This document shows positions 1 through 9,310 of a stretch of 56,910 bases of DNA, one piece after another. The stretch is from Prochlorococcus sp. AG-459-E08 (GTDB lineage Bacteria; Cyanobacteriota; Cyanobacteriia; PCC-6307; Cyanobiaceae), in contig QCRB01000007.1 of assembly GCA_003209425.1 (NCBI GenBank), forward strand, positions 1 through 56,910, in the 5' to 3' direction. The notes beneath the pieces are model-generated. The model had not been told where the DNA came from and searched no databases. It saw nothing but the letters and a program-made list of their open reading frames with translations. Within the stretch, counting starts at the first letter, position 1, and every line of letters starts with the position of its first letter. The translations under genes and the position numbers were made by a program.

Positions 1-12
1 GATTAGGAAATT

Positions 13-1548
13 TTATTGAGATTTACTTTTTTCTTTTAATAATTTATAAGCTATTTCCCTATCATCAAAATCAATAACTTTATCATTGAGAATTTGATAA
101 TCTTCATGACCTTTTCCTGCAATTAGAACAATATCTTCTTTATTAGCAAATTTGATAGATTCATTTATTGCTTTAAATCTATCAATCTCAATTGTTATTT
201 TGTCTCTTTTTTCTATACCCATCAAAATATCATTAACTATCTTTAGTGGTTCTTCTGATCTTGGATTATCAGATGTTAAAAACACGTGACAAGAAAACTC
301 TTCAGCTATTGATCCCATTAAAGGCCTTTTACCGCGATCTCGATCTCCTCCACAGCCAAAAACAGTAATAAGTTTCCCTTTACAAAGTTTTTTAATTGAT
401 TGCAAAACTTTTTTCAATCCATCAGGCGTATGGGCATAATCAATAATTACTGTAGGAAGTGATCTTGAAACGTCATCATTTTCAATTTCTATTTTCTCCA
501 TTCTCCCAGGAGGGCCAGGGAAAGATTGAATGAACTTTGATAAATCTTTTAAAGGGAAATTTAGTTTATACAAAATTGTTATTGCTTGAATCGCATTCAT
601 TAAATTAAATTCACCAACAAGTGGAACAAAAAGTTGAATTTTTTCCCTAGGTGTATGAAAAATACAGGTAGACCCACTTTCAGTAAATTTTTTATCTGTT
701 ACATAAAAAAAATCATCATTTTTAAATTCACTCTTAGTAACCTTTGTAGAGACCAATGAAGATCTTTTTTCAAGTTCAGATGATAATTTAGATATCCAAA
801 GATCATCATAATTTAATACAGAAATTCCATCTTTTTGTATTAAGTAAGGTGGAAAAAATAATTTTCTTTTTGTTTGAAAATATGATTCCATATCTGAGTG
901 ATAATCAAGATGATCTTGAGTTAAATTTGTAAAAATAGCCGCCTCAAATTCGCAACCTGATATCCTGTTTTGAGCAATAGAATGAGAACTTACTTCTAAT
1001 ATCGCGAATTCAGATTCTGCCTCAACAGCAGCATTTAATTTCTTTTGAAGTTTATCCGCGAAATCAGTTGTATGTGAAGCCACCTCAGAGAAGCCAGGCC
1101 ATCTATTGAACAAGGTCCCAAATAATGCAGTCTTTTTCCCTAAATTTTTTAAAAGATATTCCAATAAAAAAGTAATTGTCGTTTTTCCATTTGTACCCGT
1201 GACACCAATAAGTTTTAGTTTTCTTGATGGCCTATTCCAAAACTCAGCGACTATTTGACCAAAAATATAATCTAAATTATCCTCTATAACCAAAATCCTT
1301 TCTCGATCAATAGATCCAATTTTCTCTTTTGCGACAGACCCAATGATGGCAGCCTCCGCGCCCTTTTCAATGGCCTCAATACAATATTTTCCGCCATCAA
1401 CATTTAAACCCGGCATACCTAAAAATAAAGTTCCTTTTTGTACTTCTTTAGAGTTAAAAGAAATATTATTGATTTCATGATCGATTAAATCTAATGAAGG
1501 AATAATTCCTACCAAATCTAAAAGTTTATGTAATTTTATAGATCTCAT
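13..1548 (-). CDS. murE: UDP-N-acetylmuramoyl-tripeptide synthetase (meso-DAP ligase)
   Basis: Cytoplasmic Mur ligase that adds meso-diaminopimelate to UDP-MurNAc-L-Ala-D-Glu in peptidoglycan synthesis. The 511-residue length is normal for the family. The ATP P-loop GVTGTNGKTT is at residues 115-124. The DNPR motif at about 427-430, which in characterised MurE proteins reads the meso-DAP side chain, is intact, so a DAP rather than lysine substrate is expected. GKGHE lies near residue 478. The gene is followed on the window side by only 12 bases, so its downstream neighbour is unknown. It is the last of three closely spaced minus-strand genes (yidD, glutaredoxin-like, murE), with a 9-base gap to the gene before it. 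Confidence 0.96.
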   Translation of the reverse strand: MRSIKLHKLLDLVGIIPSLDLIDHEINNISFNSKEVQKGTLFLGMPGLNVDGGKYCIEAIEKGAEAAIIGSVAKEKIGSIDRERILVIEDNLDYIFGQIVAEFWNRPSRKLKLIGVTGTNGKTTITFLLEYLLKNLGKKTALFGTLFNRWPGFSEVASHTTDFADKLQKKLNAAVEAESEFAILEVSSHSIAQNRISGCEFEAAIFTNLTQDHLDYHSDMESYFQTKRKLFFPPYLIQKDGISVLNYDDLWISKLSSELEKRSSLVSTKVTKSEFKNDDFFYVTDKKFTESGSTCIFHTPREKIQLFVPLVGEFNLMNAIQAITILYKLNFPLKDLSKFIQSFPGPPGRMEKIEIENDDVSRSLPTVIIDYAHTPDGLKKVLQSIKKLCKGKLITVFGCGGDRDRGKRPLMGSIAEEFSCHVFLTSDNPRSEEPLKIVNDILMGIEKRDKITIEIDRFKAINESIKFANKEDIVLIAGKGHEDYQILNDKVIDFDDREIAYKLLKEKSKSQ

Positions 1549-1557
1549 ATAAAAAAA

Positions 1558-1860
1558 TTATTTCTCCAGAATGTTACTAATATTTTTTTGAAACCAATTC
1601 TTTAATTGATCATCTTTTAATCTTGGAGAAATGCGAGGCAATTCTATAATCTCCTCGGACCTAATTCCTTCAACAGCAATAACTGGTACTTCATAATCAT
1701 ATTTTTTATATTTATCTTTATATAAATCGACCCTATCAATATCAATTTCTTTAAGCTCTTCTAGATTAGGGAATAACTCATTAAGATTTATTTTTGCCAG
1801 TTTGTTTTTTAATGAATCACAAAGGCAACATCCCTGCCTAACAAAAATAAATATTTTCAT
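1558..1860 (-). CDS. glutaredoxin-like thiol protein
   Basis: A 100-residue protein beginning with a beta strand and then CCLC at residues 11-14, which gives the C-x-x-C redox pair (C11, C14) of the glutaredoxin/thioredoxin fold. A Val-Pro at the expected cis-proline position (YEVPVIAV) follows, as in glutaredoxins. This matches the glutaredoxin-like family (DUF836 type) rather than classical Grx, because the CPYC active site is absent. It probably reduces or senses disulfides in the cytoplasm; the partner is unknown. It sits 4 bases after yidD and 9 bases before murE, so the three are probably co-transcribed. Confidence 0.8.
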   Translation of the reverse strand: MKIFIFVRQGCCLCDSLKNKLAKINLNELFPNLEELKEIDIDRVDLYKDKYKKYDYEVPVIAVEGIRSEEIIELPRISPRLKDDQLKNWFQKNISNILEK

Positions 1861-1864
1861 TCAT

Positions 1865-2131
1865 TTAGTCAGGCACAGGATCACATCCACAGGGAGTTAA
1901 AGGATGACATCTGCTTAATCTTCTTAAAGTTAACCACCCTCCCTTCCAAGGACCGTGTCTAGTAATTGCCTCATATCCATAAGAGCTGCAACTTGGAATA
2001 AATCTGCATCTTGGTCCGAAAAAAGGAGAAAACCACTTTTGATAAAACGAAATCATAAAAAGAAGTATAGAAGTAATTGATTTATTAATAGTTTTGAACA
2101 CTTTAATGATGTAAAATAATATTTCTAGCAA
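1865..2131 (-). CDS. yidD: membrane protein insertion efficiency factor YidD
   Basis: Small membrane-associated protein that helps YidC-dependent insertion of inner-membrane proteins. The family signature is clear: YQKWFSP, then CRFIPSCSSYGYEAI with its conserved cysteines, then the GGWLTLRRLSRCHP segment. The 88 residues include about 25 N-terminal residues before the conserved core; an internal Met just before SFYQKWFSP is an alternative start. The N-terminal amphipathic segment fits a peripheral membrane location. It is first in the yidD, glutaredoxin-like, murE group and is divergent from rpsD, so a bidirectional promoter probably lies between 2132 and 2197. Confidence 0.93.
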   Translation of the reverse strand: MLEILFYIIKVFKTINKSITSILLFMISFYQKWFSPFFGPRCRFIPSCSSYGYEAITRHGPWKGGWLTLRRLSRCHPLTPCGCDPVPD

Positions 2132-2197
2132 TAATTTAGTTTAATTGAATTTAATCAATTATCCAATTTATTGCAAACTTCTATTTATTTTAAAATT

Positions 2198-2806
2198 ATG
2201 TCAAGATACCGCGGCCCCAGATTAAGGGTTACGCGTCGCTTGGGAGAACTACCAGGTCTCACCAGGAAAGCTTCAAAGAAGTCTAATCCTCCAGGTCAGC
2301 ACGGCCAAGCCCGTCGCAAGCGATCAGAATATGCAATTCGTCTAGAAGAAAAGCAGAAACTTAGGTTTAATTATGGAGTTTCTGAAAAACAATTAGTACG
2401 TTATGTAAAAAAAGCTAGAGCTCAAGAAGGATCTACAGGAACTAACCTACTAAGACTTTTAGAAAACAGACTTGATAATGTTTGTTTTAGATTAGGTTTT
2501 GGAGGTACCATTCCAGGCTCAAGACAATTAGTAAATCATGGCCATGTAACCGTTAATGGAAAGGTTCTTGATATTGCTGGTTATCAATGCAAATCAGGCG
2601 ATGTAATAGGAATTAAAGAAAACAAAGCAAGCAAAAAACTTGTAGAGGGTAATATAGAATTCCCTGGTTTAGCAAATGTCCCACCCCATCTTGATTTAGA
2701 TAAACCTAAATTAACGGGAAAAATAAATGGGAAATGCGATAGAGAGTGGGTGGCTCTTGAAATAAACGAACTACTAGTTGTTGAATATTATTCAAGAAAA
2801 GTTTAA
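2198..2806 (+). CDS. rpsD: 30S ribosomal protein S4
   Basis: Primary rRNA-binding protein of the small ribosomal subunit. The start ATG at 2198 gives [10 protein letters not shown], the usual N-terminus of cyanobacterial S4 and a 202-residue product. An in-frame TTG at 2171 would add nine unrelated residues and is not preferred. The S4 RNA-binding domain ([15 protein letters not shown], then [10 protein letters not shown]) occupies roughly residues 95-150. The [10 protein letters not shown] segment near residue 30 is typical of chloroplast and cyanobacterial S4. A strong inverted repeat follows the stop codon and probably ends the transcript. Confidence 0.98.
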   Translation: MSRYRGPRLRVTRRLGELPGLTRKASKKSNPPGQHGQARRKRSEYAIRLEEKQKLRFNYGVSEKQLVRYVKKARAQEGSTGTNLLRLLENRLDNVCFRLGFGGTIPGSRQLVNHGHVTVNGKVLDIAGYQCKSGDVIGIKENKASKKLVEGNIEFPGLANVPPHLDLDKPKLTGKINGKCDREWVALEINELLVVEYYSRKV

Positions 2807-2826
2807 TACTACTTTTCTTTGGATTA

Positions 2827-2859
2827 TTAAATCTCTCGTTTAAAAAATGAGAGATTTAA
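2827..2859 (+). terminator. rho-independent terminator of rpsD
   Basis: Perfect 11-bp inverted repeat (arms TTAAATCTCTC and GAGAGATTTAA, 2827-2837 and 2849-2859) with an 11-base loop, followed by a T-rich stretch. It lies 20 bases after the rpsD stop. The right arm covers an in-frame ATG (2847) upstream of the next gene, which argues that the next gene starts later, at 2883. Confidence 0.7.
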
Positions 2860-2882
2860 TTCAATTCTTATTTTTAAAAATA

Positions 2883-4046
2883 ATGGGAAATAAGGAAAAT
2901 AATATAAAAAAGCCAGGTTTTAAGACCTTATCTATTCACCATGGGGAAACATTTGCAGAAGAAACTGGATGCGTTATGCCTCCTATTTTTTCTACATCTA
3001 CTTTCAAACATGGAAATAAAGATAATTTCGACTACACCAGATCAGGCAATCCAAACTTTAAAATTCTAGAAAACATACTTAAATCAATAGAAGATTCCAA
3101 ATACTGTACAGTTTTTGGATCTGGAATTAGCGCGGTAACTGCAATTACATCAACACTAAAGTCAGACGACAAGATACTATGCGAGTCAAATCTTTATGGT
3201 TGTACAGTGAGGATGTTCGAAAAAGTTTTCAAGAAATTTGGGCTAGAAGTTTTATACACAGATTTTACAAACGAAAATAATATAAAAAAGATTTCACACT
3301 TCGAGCCAACCTTGATATGGCTAGAAAGTCCAACTAATCCACTTTTGAAAGTTCTTGATATTAAGGCGATTTGTGATGAAGCGAAAAAACTACGAATCCC
3401 AGTAGTTGTGGATAACACCTTTTCTACGGCACTTATTCAAAAACCATTGGACCTTGGCGCAACAGTATCACTCGTAAGCACAACAAAATTCATCAATGGA
3501 CATAGTGATGCACTTGGTGGAGCAGTACTGACTAATAATGAGGTATGGAATAGTAAGATGCTTTTCTCTCAAAAAGCTCTCGGCCTTCAACCATCTCCTT
3601 TTGATAGTTGGCTCATTACGAGAGGAGTAAAAACTCTTCCTTTAAGAATCGAACAACAAACGCAAAGTGCAAAATTAATTTCTGAAGAATTAGAGAATCA
3701 TAAAATAATTAGTAAAGTAATTTATCCTTTTAATCAAACACATCCGCAATTTAATTTAGCAAAATCGCAAATGAAATCTGGAGGTTCGATGATCACCCTA
3801 AAACTAAATTTAAATAAAGAGGATACTTTTAAATTTTGTAAATCTCTCAAATATTTCTCGCTAGCAGAAAGCCTGGGAGGAGTTGAAAGTTTAATTTGTC
3901 ACCCCGCAACAATGACTCATGCTTCTGTTGATGAAGAAACAAAAAATTTACTAGGGATAGATGATTCTCTTATCAGATTATCGATTGGATGTGAAGATAC
4001 AAACGATTTAATCTCGGATATCTTATTTGCTTTAAATAAATTCTGA
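2883..4046 (+). CDS. cystathionine gamma-synthase-type PLP enzyme
   Basis: PLP-dependent Cys/Met metabolism enzyme, probably cystathionine gamma-synthase (activated homoserine plus cysteine to cystathionine). The chosen start gives 387 residues, normal for the family; the upstream ATG at 2847 lies inside the rpsD terminator hairpin. The YTRSGNPN motif is near residue 51, WLESPTNP near residue 147, and the PLP lysine sits in STTKFINGHSDALGG (K202 in this numbering). The next gene is a divergent relative starting 4 bases later, and cysK follows it, so the run is a sulfur amino-acid cluster. Gamma-synthase cannot be told from beta- or gamma-lyase by eye; the gene is possibly metB. Confidence 0.82.
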   Translation: MGNKENNIKKPGFKTLSIHHGETFAEETGCVMPPIFSTSTFKHGNKDNFDYTRSGNPNFKILENILKSIEDSKYCTVFGSGISAVTAITSTLKSDDKILCESNLYGCTVRMFEKVFKKFGLEVLYTDFTNENNIKKISHFEPTLIWLESPTNPLLKVLDIKAICDEAKKLRIPVVVDNTFSTALIQKPLDLGATVSLVSTTKFINGHSDALGGAVLTNNEVWNSKMLFSQKALGLQPSPFDSWLITRGVKTLPLRIEQQTQSAKLISEELENHKIISKVIYPFNQTHPQFNLAKSQMKSGGSMITLKLNLNKEDTFKFCKSLKYFSLAESLGGVESLICHPATMTHASVDEETKNLLGIDDSLIRLSIGCEDTNDLISDILFALNKF

Positions 4047-4049
4047 AAA

Positions 4050-5519
4050 TTGAGAGATTTACTTAAAAACCCTATATGGAAAAATTTAGAGTTGGGATAT
4101 GCAATTCCTGATAGTATGCATGCCGTTTCTGTAGCATTACCAACTTGGAATGATGTCATAAATTATGAGGAAAAAAATCAAGAATGCATGAAATTATTGA
4201 AGTCAATTTACCCAAGGTTCGGGCTAAACCCCATAGTGAAAAGATTATGTGAAAAGGTAAAAAAGGAAAATTACTTCAACAAAAAAAGTATCTGGCCCTA
4301 TCCGAATGAAAGCATAGCTTTTAAAGCTAAAAAATACATTGATAGAAATACTTCTGAACAATTCTCATTAATAGAAAAAAAAGATAATTTAGCTTATTTA
4401 ATTACTGAAAAAGAAGGAAGTATTTATGCAAAATATTTTTGGCAACATACTGGTCTTGGTATATCTTCAAGAGCTTCTGCTATAGAACTAGGTCTTGAAG
4501 ATTGCCCTCCAAAATCTTATGTAAATGAATGTTCTCAAAGAATAAAAAATAGAATTTCTAATGCTACAAAAATTAACTCTAATGATATTCACTTAACTTC
4601 ATCTGGAATGTCTGCATTGCATACATCATTAGAAATAATATATAAATTATTTCCAGCTAAACCAACACTCCAAATTGGTTTTCCATATGTAGATGTACTT
4701 AAATTACCAATGAATATCTTTCATGGAGCCAAGTTAATTACAGAAGAAAATTGTGCGGATATTGAATTAGAAATCAAAAGAATAAATCCATCAGCATTAA
4801 TTATTGAACTACCAAGTAATCCAATGCTCAAATGTGTAAACATTAAAAAAATTTCAAAAATAGCAAAAAAGTTAAATATTCCCTTAATTGTTGACGATAC
4901 AATTGGTTCGAATTTAAATATAAATTCAGTAGAACATGCAGATATAGTTTTTACTTCACTTACAAAAATTTTTTCAGGCAGCGGTGATATTCTTGCAGGA
5001 TCATTAATATTAAATCCAAAAAGTAAATGGATTGATCAGTTTAGAAATGCATTAAGGGAGACTGATCTTCCAATACTTTCCGATGGAGATACAGTTTATC
5101 TAGAGAAAGTAAGTAGAGATGTAAATCAAAGAGTTTTTGAACAAAATAAAGCATGTTTAGAATTAAAAAAAAGATTAGAAACCCATAGCAAGATTAAAAA
5201 TATTTTCCATCCTGAAAATTGTCCAAATTTTAATTCTTTACTTACATCTGATGGAGGATACGGCTGTTTATTATCGTTTGAATTAAATGGAGGATTAAAC
5301 AAAGCTAAAAAATTTTATGATTCTCTACAAGTATCTAAAGGACCTAGTTTAGGTACAAAATTTACTCTAGTTTGTCCTTATGTTCTACTAGCTCATTATG
5401 ACGAGTTGGATTGGGCTGAAAGTTTTGGTATACCCTCGCACCTAATTAGAGTATCAGTTGGATTAGAAGACCGAGATCAATTATGGAAAACCTTTTCTGA
5501 AGCACTAAATAATTTCTAA
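4050..5519 (+). CDS. second trans-sulfuration PLP enzyme with long N-terminal extension
   Basis: 489-residue relative of the preceding enzyme, starting at a TTG 4 bases after its stop; the next in-frame ATG (residue 23) is the alternative. The C-terminal two-thirds keep the fold: TSSGMSAL at about 183-190, ELPSNPML near 253, the aspartate of VDDTIG and the PLP lysine in SLTKIFSGSGD (K306). The end (HLIRVSVGLEDRDQLW) is also typical. About 110-130 N-terminal residues have no counterpart in the neighbour and include FWQHTGLGISSRA. Probably a cystathionine synthase or lyase, or another sulfur-amino-acid enzyme; the substrate cannot be assigned by reading. Tight spacing suggests co-translation with the gene before it. 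Confidence 0.78.
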   Translation: MRDLLKNPIWKNLELGYAIPDSMHAVSVALPTWNDVINYEEKNQECMKLLKSIYPRFGLNPIVKRLCEKVKKENYFNKKSIWPYPNESIAFKAKKYIDRNTSEQFSLIEKKDNLAYLITEKEGSIYAKYFWQHTGLGISSRASAIELGLEDCPPKSYVNECSQRIKNRISNATKINSNDIHLTSSGMSALHTSLEIIYKLFPAKPTLQIGFPYVDVLKLPMNIFHGAKLITEENCADIELEIKRINPSALIIELPSNPMLKCVNIKKISKIAKKLNIPLIVDDTIGSNLNINSVEHADIVFTSLTKIFSGSGDILAGSLILNPKSKWIDQFRNALRETDLPILSDGDTVYLEKVSRDVNQRVFEQNKACLELKKRLETHSKIKNIFHPENCPNFNSLLTSDGGYGCLLSFELNGGLNKAKKFYDSLQVSKGPSLGTKFTLVCPYVLLAHYDELDWAESFGIPSHLIRVSVGLEDRDQLWKTFSEALNNF

Positions 5520-5604
5520 ATTCCTAGTATTTACCGTATAGAAACTTATATACTATTTTTGTGAATAATAGTTAGTATTAGATTATATTTTCTCAATATT
5601 TAAG

Positions 5605-6591
5605 ATGGCAAAAATTTATGAGGACAATAGTTTTGCTATTGGAAACACTCCATTAGTAAAATTAAAATCAGTTACTAAAAACGCGAAAGCTACAGTACTT
5701 GCAAAAATTGAAGGTAGAAACCCCGCTTATAGCGTTAAATGTAGGATTGGCGCAAACATGATCTGGGATGCAGAAAAAAGTGGGAAGCTTACAAAAGACA
5801 AAACTATTGTTGAGCCAACTTCTGGAAATACAGGAATTGCTTTAGCTTTTACTGCTTCAGCAAGAGGTTATAAACTGATCCTTACAATGCCAGAATCCAT
5901 GTCAATTGAAAGAAGAAGGGTTATGGCAGTGTTGGGTGCTGAAATTGTTTTAACAGAGGCATCTAAAGGTATGCCTGGAGCAATAGCTAAGGCTAAAGAA
6001 ATTGCAGAAAGTAATCCTAATCAATATTTCATGCCAGGTCAATTTGATAATCCAGCAAACCCTGAAATACATTTCAAAACTACTGGACCAGAAATCTGGG
6101 ATGATTGCGATGGTGAAATTGATGTCCTAGTTGCAGGGGTTGGAACTGGCGGCACAATTACAGGAGTTTCAAGATATATTAAGCAAGAGAAGGGTAAGAA
6201 TATTACTTCTGTAGCTGTAGAACCATCACACAGTCCTGTTATTACACAGACAATGAATGGAGAAGAGGTTAAATCCGGACCACATAAAATCCAAGGAATT
6301 GGAGCAGGATTTATTCCTAAGAACCTTGACTTATCAATTGTTGATAAGGTCGAACAAGTCACAAATGACGAATCAATTGAGATGGCTCTTAGGTTAGCTA
6401 AAGAGGAAGGTCTATTAGTAGGAATATCTTGTGGGGCTGCCGCTGCTGCTGCTGTTAGATTAGCTGAACAAGATGAATATGCTGGGAAGACAATTGTAGT
6501 TGTTCTGCCTGATTTAGCAGAGAGGTATTTATCATCAATTATGTTTACTGAAGTTCCAAGCGGAATCATTCAAGAACCAGTCAAAGCCTAA
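5605..6591 (+). CDS. cysK: cysteine synthase (O-acetylserine sulfhydrylase)
   Basis: Makes cysteine from O-acetylserine and sulfide in the cytoplasm. The PLP lysine is K45 in [11 protein letters not shown] (YSVKCR where many family members have SSVKDR). The TSGNTG phosphate/substrate loop is at 72-77, and the glycine-rich GVGTGGT loop, which binds the PLP phosphate, is near residue 180. The 328-residue length is normal. An 85-base spacer separates it from the trans-sulfuration genes, so it may have its own promoter, but it belongs to the same pathway group. It is convergent with queA, only 2 bases away. Confidence 0.95.
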   Translation: MAKIYEDNSFAIGNTPLVKLKSVTKNAKATVLAKIEGRNPAYSVKCRIGANMIWDAEKSGKLTKDKTIVEPTSGNTGIALAFTASARGYKLILTMPESMSIERRRVMAVLGAEIVLTEASKGMPGAIAKAKEIAESNPNQYFMPGQFDNPANPEIHFKTTGPEIWDDCDGEIDVLVAGVGTGGTITGVSRYIKQEKGKNITSVAVEPSHSPVITQTMNGEEVKSGPHKIQGIGAGFIPKNLDLSIVDKVEQVTNDESIEMALRLAKEEGLLVGISCGAAAAAAVRLAEQDEYAGKTIVVVLPDLAERYLSSIMFTEVPSGIIQEPVKA

Positions 6592-6593
6592 AT

Positions 6594-7718
6594 CTATTTT
6601 TTCTCCAGTAGTGAATCTGGTGAAATATACATAGCATCGCCATAAGAGAAGAATCTAAATTTTTCTTTTATGGCTTTTTTATAGAGATCTAATAATCTTT
6701 CTCTACCAATCATTGCACTTACTAAAAGTAATAATGAACTTTTAGGGAGATGAAAATTTGTTAATAATCCATCAACTACCTTAAATTTATAACCTGGCTT
6801 AATTACTAAATCTACGTATTTAGCTATGGGAATAAAGTCATTAATTTCGTGAGAATAACAACTTTCAAGAGCTCTTACGCTAGTTGTACCAATAGCAATT
6901 ATTTTTCTATCTGTTTTCTTTATTCTTTTTATTTCCTTCACCACTTCGTTATTAACACTTACCCATTCTTTGTGAAGTTTTAAGTTACTTAAATCTTCTT
7001 GATCAATTGGTTTGAATGTTCCATAACCCACGTGCAAAGTTATCGGTAAGATTATTACGCCTTTTTTTTTTAGATTGGAAATAAGACTTTTGCTTAGGTG
7101 TAAACCAGCTGTTGGTGCAGCAACTGCCCCCGGATTTGTAGCATACTCAGTTTGATAACTTTTCTCATGAAAAGATTCTTCTTCGGAATTTTTTATATAA
7201 GGAGGAAGAGGGATTTCCCCGTATTTATCAAGAAGTTCATTCATTGAATTTAGACAAGTTATATTTTCCGGAAATTTAATAAATCTCCCTCCAGTTTCTT
7301 CATCAACTCCATCAACAATCAAATTAATATCTTGTGCTAATGGAGATTTTAATTTTAATTTTCTATTTATTTTTAACTTTTTTGCTGGCTTTGCCAAACA
7401 TAACCAAACACATTCATGGGATCTTTCTAAAACTAATAATTCGATTAATATCTTATTTTCTAATTCAACCTTTAACCTAGCTTTCATAACTTTAGTATTA
7501 TTTACAATTACAAGATCCCCTTCTCTAAATTCATCTAAAAGATTCTTGGTAAATTTATTAGTTAAACAGTCTTCTTCTAAAAAACTATTTCTAACTATCA
7601 TCAATCTTGATTCATGCCTAATTGCAGAAGGTTTACTAGCAATTAATGAAGGATCAAGTAAATAATCATAAGCTTCAAGCTTATAATCTCTTTCTTCATT
7701 ATTAATTTGAGAACTCAA
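6594..7718 (-). CDS. queA: S-adenosylmethionine:tRNA ribosyltransferase-isomerase
   Basis: Transfers the ribosyl moiety of SAM to preQ1 at the wobble position of GUN tRNAs, the penultimate part of queuosine synthesis. Family motifs are present: SRLMIV, the GDLVIVNNTKVMKARL strand, YQTEYA..PGAVAAPTAGLHLS, LHVGYGTFKPI, GTTSVRALES, and the C-terminal LTNFHLPKSSLL. The length of 374 residues fits the cyanobacterial form. It starts 6 bases after the pdhC stop on the same strand and is therefore likely to be transcribed with it. Confidence 0.95.
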   Translation of the reverse strand: MSSQINNEERDYKLEAYDYLLDPSLIASKPSAIRHESRLMIVRNSFLEEDCLTNKFTKNLLDEFREGDLVIVNNTKVMKARLKVELENKILIELLVLERSHECVWLCLAKPAKKLKINRKLKLKSPLAQDINLIVDGVDEETGGRFIKFPENITCLNSMNELLDKYGEIPLPPYIKNSEEESFHEKSYQTEYATNPGAVAAPTAGLHLSKSLISNLKKKGVIILPITLHVGYGTFKPIDQEDLSNLKLHKEWVSVNNEVVKEIKRIKKTDRKIIAIGTTSVRALESCYSHEINDFIPIAKYVDLVIKPGYKFKVVDGLLTNFHLPKSSLLLLVSAMIGRERLLDLYKKAIKEKFRFFSYGDAMYISPDSLLEKK

Positions 7719-7724
7719 TTAAAT

Positions 7725-9092
7725 TTAGGAGACAAGAGTCTCTGGCTCATCTTCAATTAGGGAAGCCAAGTCTTTTAAGAATGAAGCTCCATCAGCTCCA
7801 TAGATCACTCTATGATCAGCTGTTAGATTTACTTGCATTATTTTTTTAACAGATATTGAACCATCACTATTAGCAACAACGGTTGGTTTAGATGATGCTA
7901 TGGCTAAAATAGCACCGGTACCTGGAGGAAGAATTGCGTCAAATCTATCAACTCCAAACATCCCAAGGTTAGATAAAGTGAAGGTTCCCGTTGAGTATTC
8001 ATCAGGTTCTAATTGTTTTGATCTTGATCTTTTTACGAGATCTTTCCATTCCCTAGACAATTCAAATAAATCAGTATTGCATGGTTCTTTTAAAACTGGA
8101 GTTATTAGTCCACCATCTTCCATCGCAACAGCAACAGCAATATTTATATTTTCTGGATAAGAAATTCCATTCTCTGAAAAACTTGAGTTAACTTGAGGAT
8201 GTTTCTTTAGTGTCTTTGCAACTGCCTTTACTAGTAAAGCAGTCATAGTAACTCCGTTCTGTTTTACTTTTTTGTAGAAATTATCTAATTTATCTGTGTT
8301 AATGGAATAACCCACCCTAAAACATGGCACATCTAAACTAGATTCCATATTTTTATTTACCGCTTTCTGAAGAGTATTAAATTGAACTGTTTCTCCAGGA
8401 TTACCAAAACTATTTCCTGAAGTTTCTGGTTTACTTTCAACTCCCAAATTTGCACCAGGTATACTTGCAGGAGAACCACCTTCACCTATCCATGGTATAG
8501 AGACTGGTTGGCCATTAGCTTTTAAAATATCATCGGCTTGAATCCTTCCGTGAGGTCCGGATCCATGAACCTTTGCTAAATCAACGCCCATTTGAGAGGC
8601 AAGTTTTTTAGCTCTTGGAGATGCAATTACCCTCGAAGAAACATTTCTCGTAGCAGCATTTATTTGATCACTATTAAAAGATGAGGCTGCCTTTTCGCTC
8701 ATTAATACGACTTCTTTTTCTTGTTTTTCAACAATTTCACTTTGAATCACAGGTTTTTCTTCAGTTTTATTGCTTACCAATTCAAGTTGATCCGAACTAG
8801 AAACTTCGGATTCTTTTCCTTTATTTTGTTCTTGAACAGAAGCTATCTCATCTTCATTTTCTACAATAAGACCGATAGTCTCTCCTACTGGTGCAGTGCT
8901 GCCAGCAGGCATTAAAACAGCCGCAAGATATCCATCTTGAAACGATTCAACATCCATATCTGCCTTGTCAGATTCAACAACCAAAACAGATTCACCTCTT
9001 TCAACTTTATCTCCTGGATTTTTCAACCATTCCACAATCTTGCCCTCTGTCATAGTAGAACTCAAGGCAGGCATGAATATTTCGTGAGACAT
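7725..9092 (-). CDS. pdhC: pyruvate dehydrogenase E2, dihydrolipoamide acetyltransferase
   Basis: E2 core of the pyruvate dehydrogenase complex, which passes acetyl groups from E1 to CoA. The N-terminal lipoyl domain carries the lipoylated lysine in ESDKADMDVE (K43). A Ser/Glu/Lys-rich linker follows (about 80-150). The peripheral subunit-binding domain is at about 155-190 (ASPRAKKLASQMGVDL..GSGPHGRI). The acyltransferase domain ends with the catalytic H-x3-[YD]G-type motif HRVIYGADG (H427, D434). The 455-residue length and single lipoyl domain are usual in cyanobacteria. LipB, encoded downstream in this window, starts lipoylation. A 218-base spacer upstream (9093-9310) has no gene and probably holds the promoter. 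Confidence 0.94.
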   Translation of the reverse strand: MSHEIFMPALSSTMTEGKIVEWLKNPGDKVERGESVLVVESDKADMDVESFQDGYLAAVLMPAGSTAPVGETIGLIVENEDEIASVQEQNKGKESEVSSSDQLELVSNKTEEKPVIQSEIVEKQEKEVVLMSEKAASSFNSDQINAATRNVSSRVIASPRAKKLASQMGVDLAKVHGSGPHGRIQADDILKANGQPVSIPWIGEGGSPASIPGANLGVESKPETSGNSFGNPGETVQFNTLQKAVNKNMESSLDVPCFRVGYSINTDKLDNFYKKVKQNGVTMTALLVKAVAKTLKKHPQVNSSFSENGISYPENINIAVAVAMEDGGLITPVLKEPCNTDLFELSREWKDLVKRSRSKQLEPDEYSTGTFTLSNLGMFGVDRFDAILPPGTGAILAIASSKPTVVANSDGSISVKKIMQVNLTADHRVIYGADGASFLKDLASLIEDEPETLVS

Positions 9093-9310
9093 AAGAAAAT
9101 TGTTATTGCATAAGTTTCAAGGGATTTCTACCAAACTTCCTAAAGTTTTTATGGTTAAGAACCCTTTAAACTCTTGTTTTAATTATACGAAATCATCTTC
9201 ACAGTGGGAACTCTTAAAACTTAAGAAAGTAATAATTTAGATCGATTAGAATTTAAAACTTTTCGAAATTAAGATTTACTTATATTTATCAAAAATACTA
9301 AATCCTCTCT

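Noticed and set aside
6039-6569. 176-residue minus-strand ORF
   Set aside because: Fully antisense to cysK, which has clear family motifs; Ser/Pro/Ile-rich composition is that of a shadow frame.
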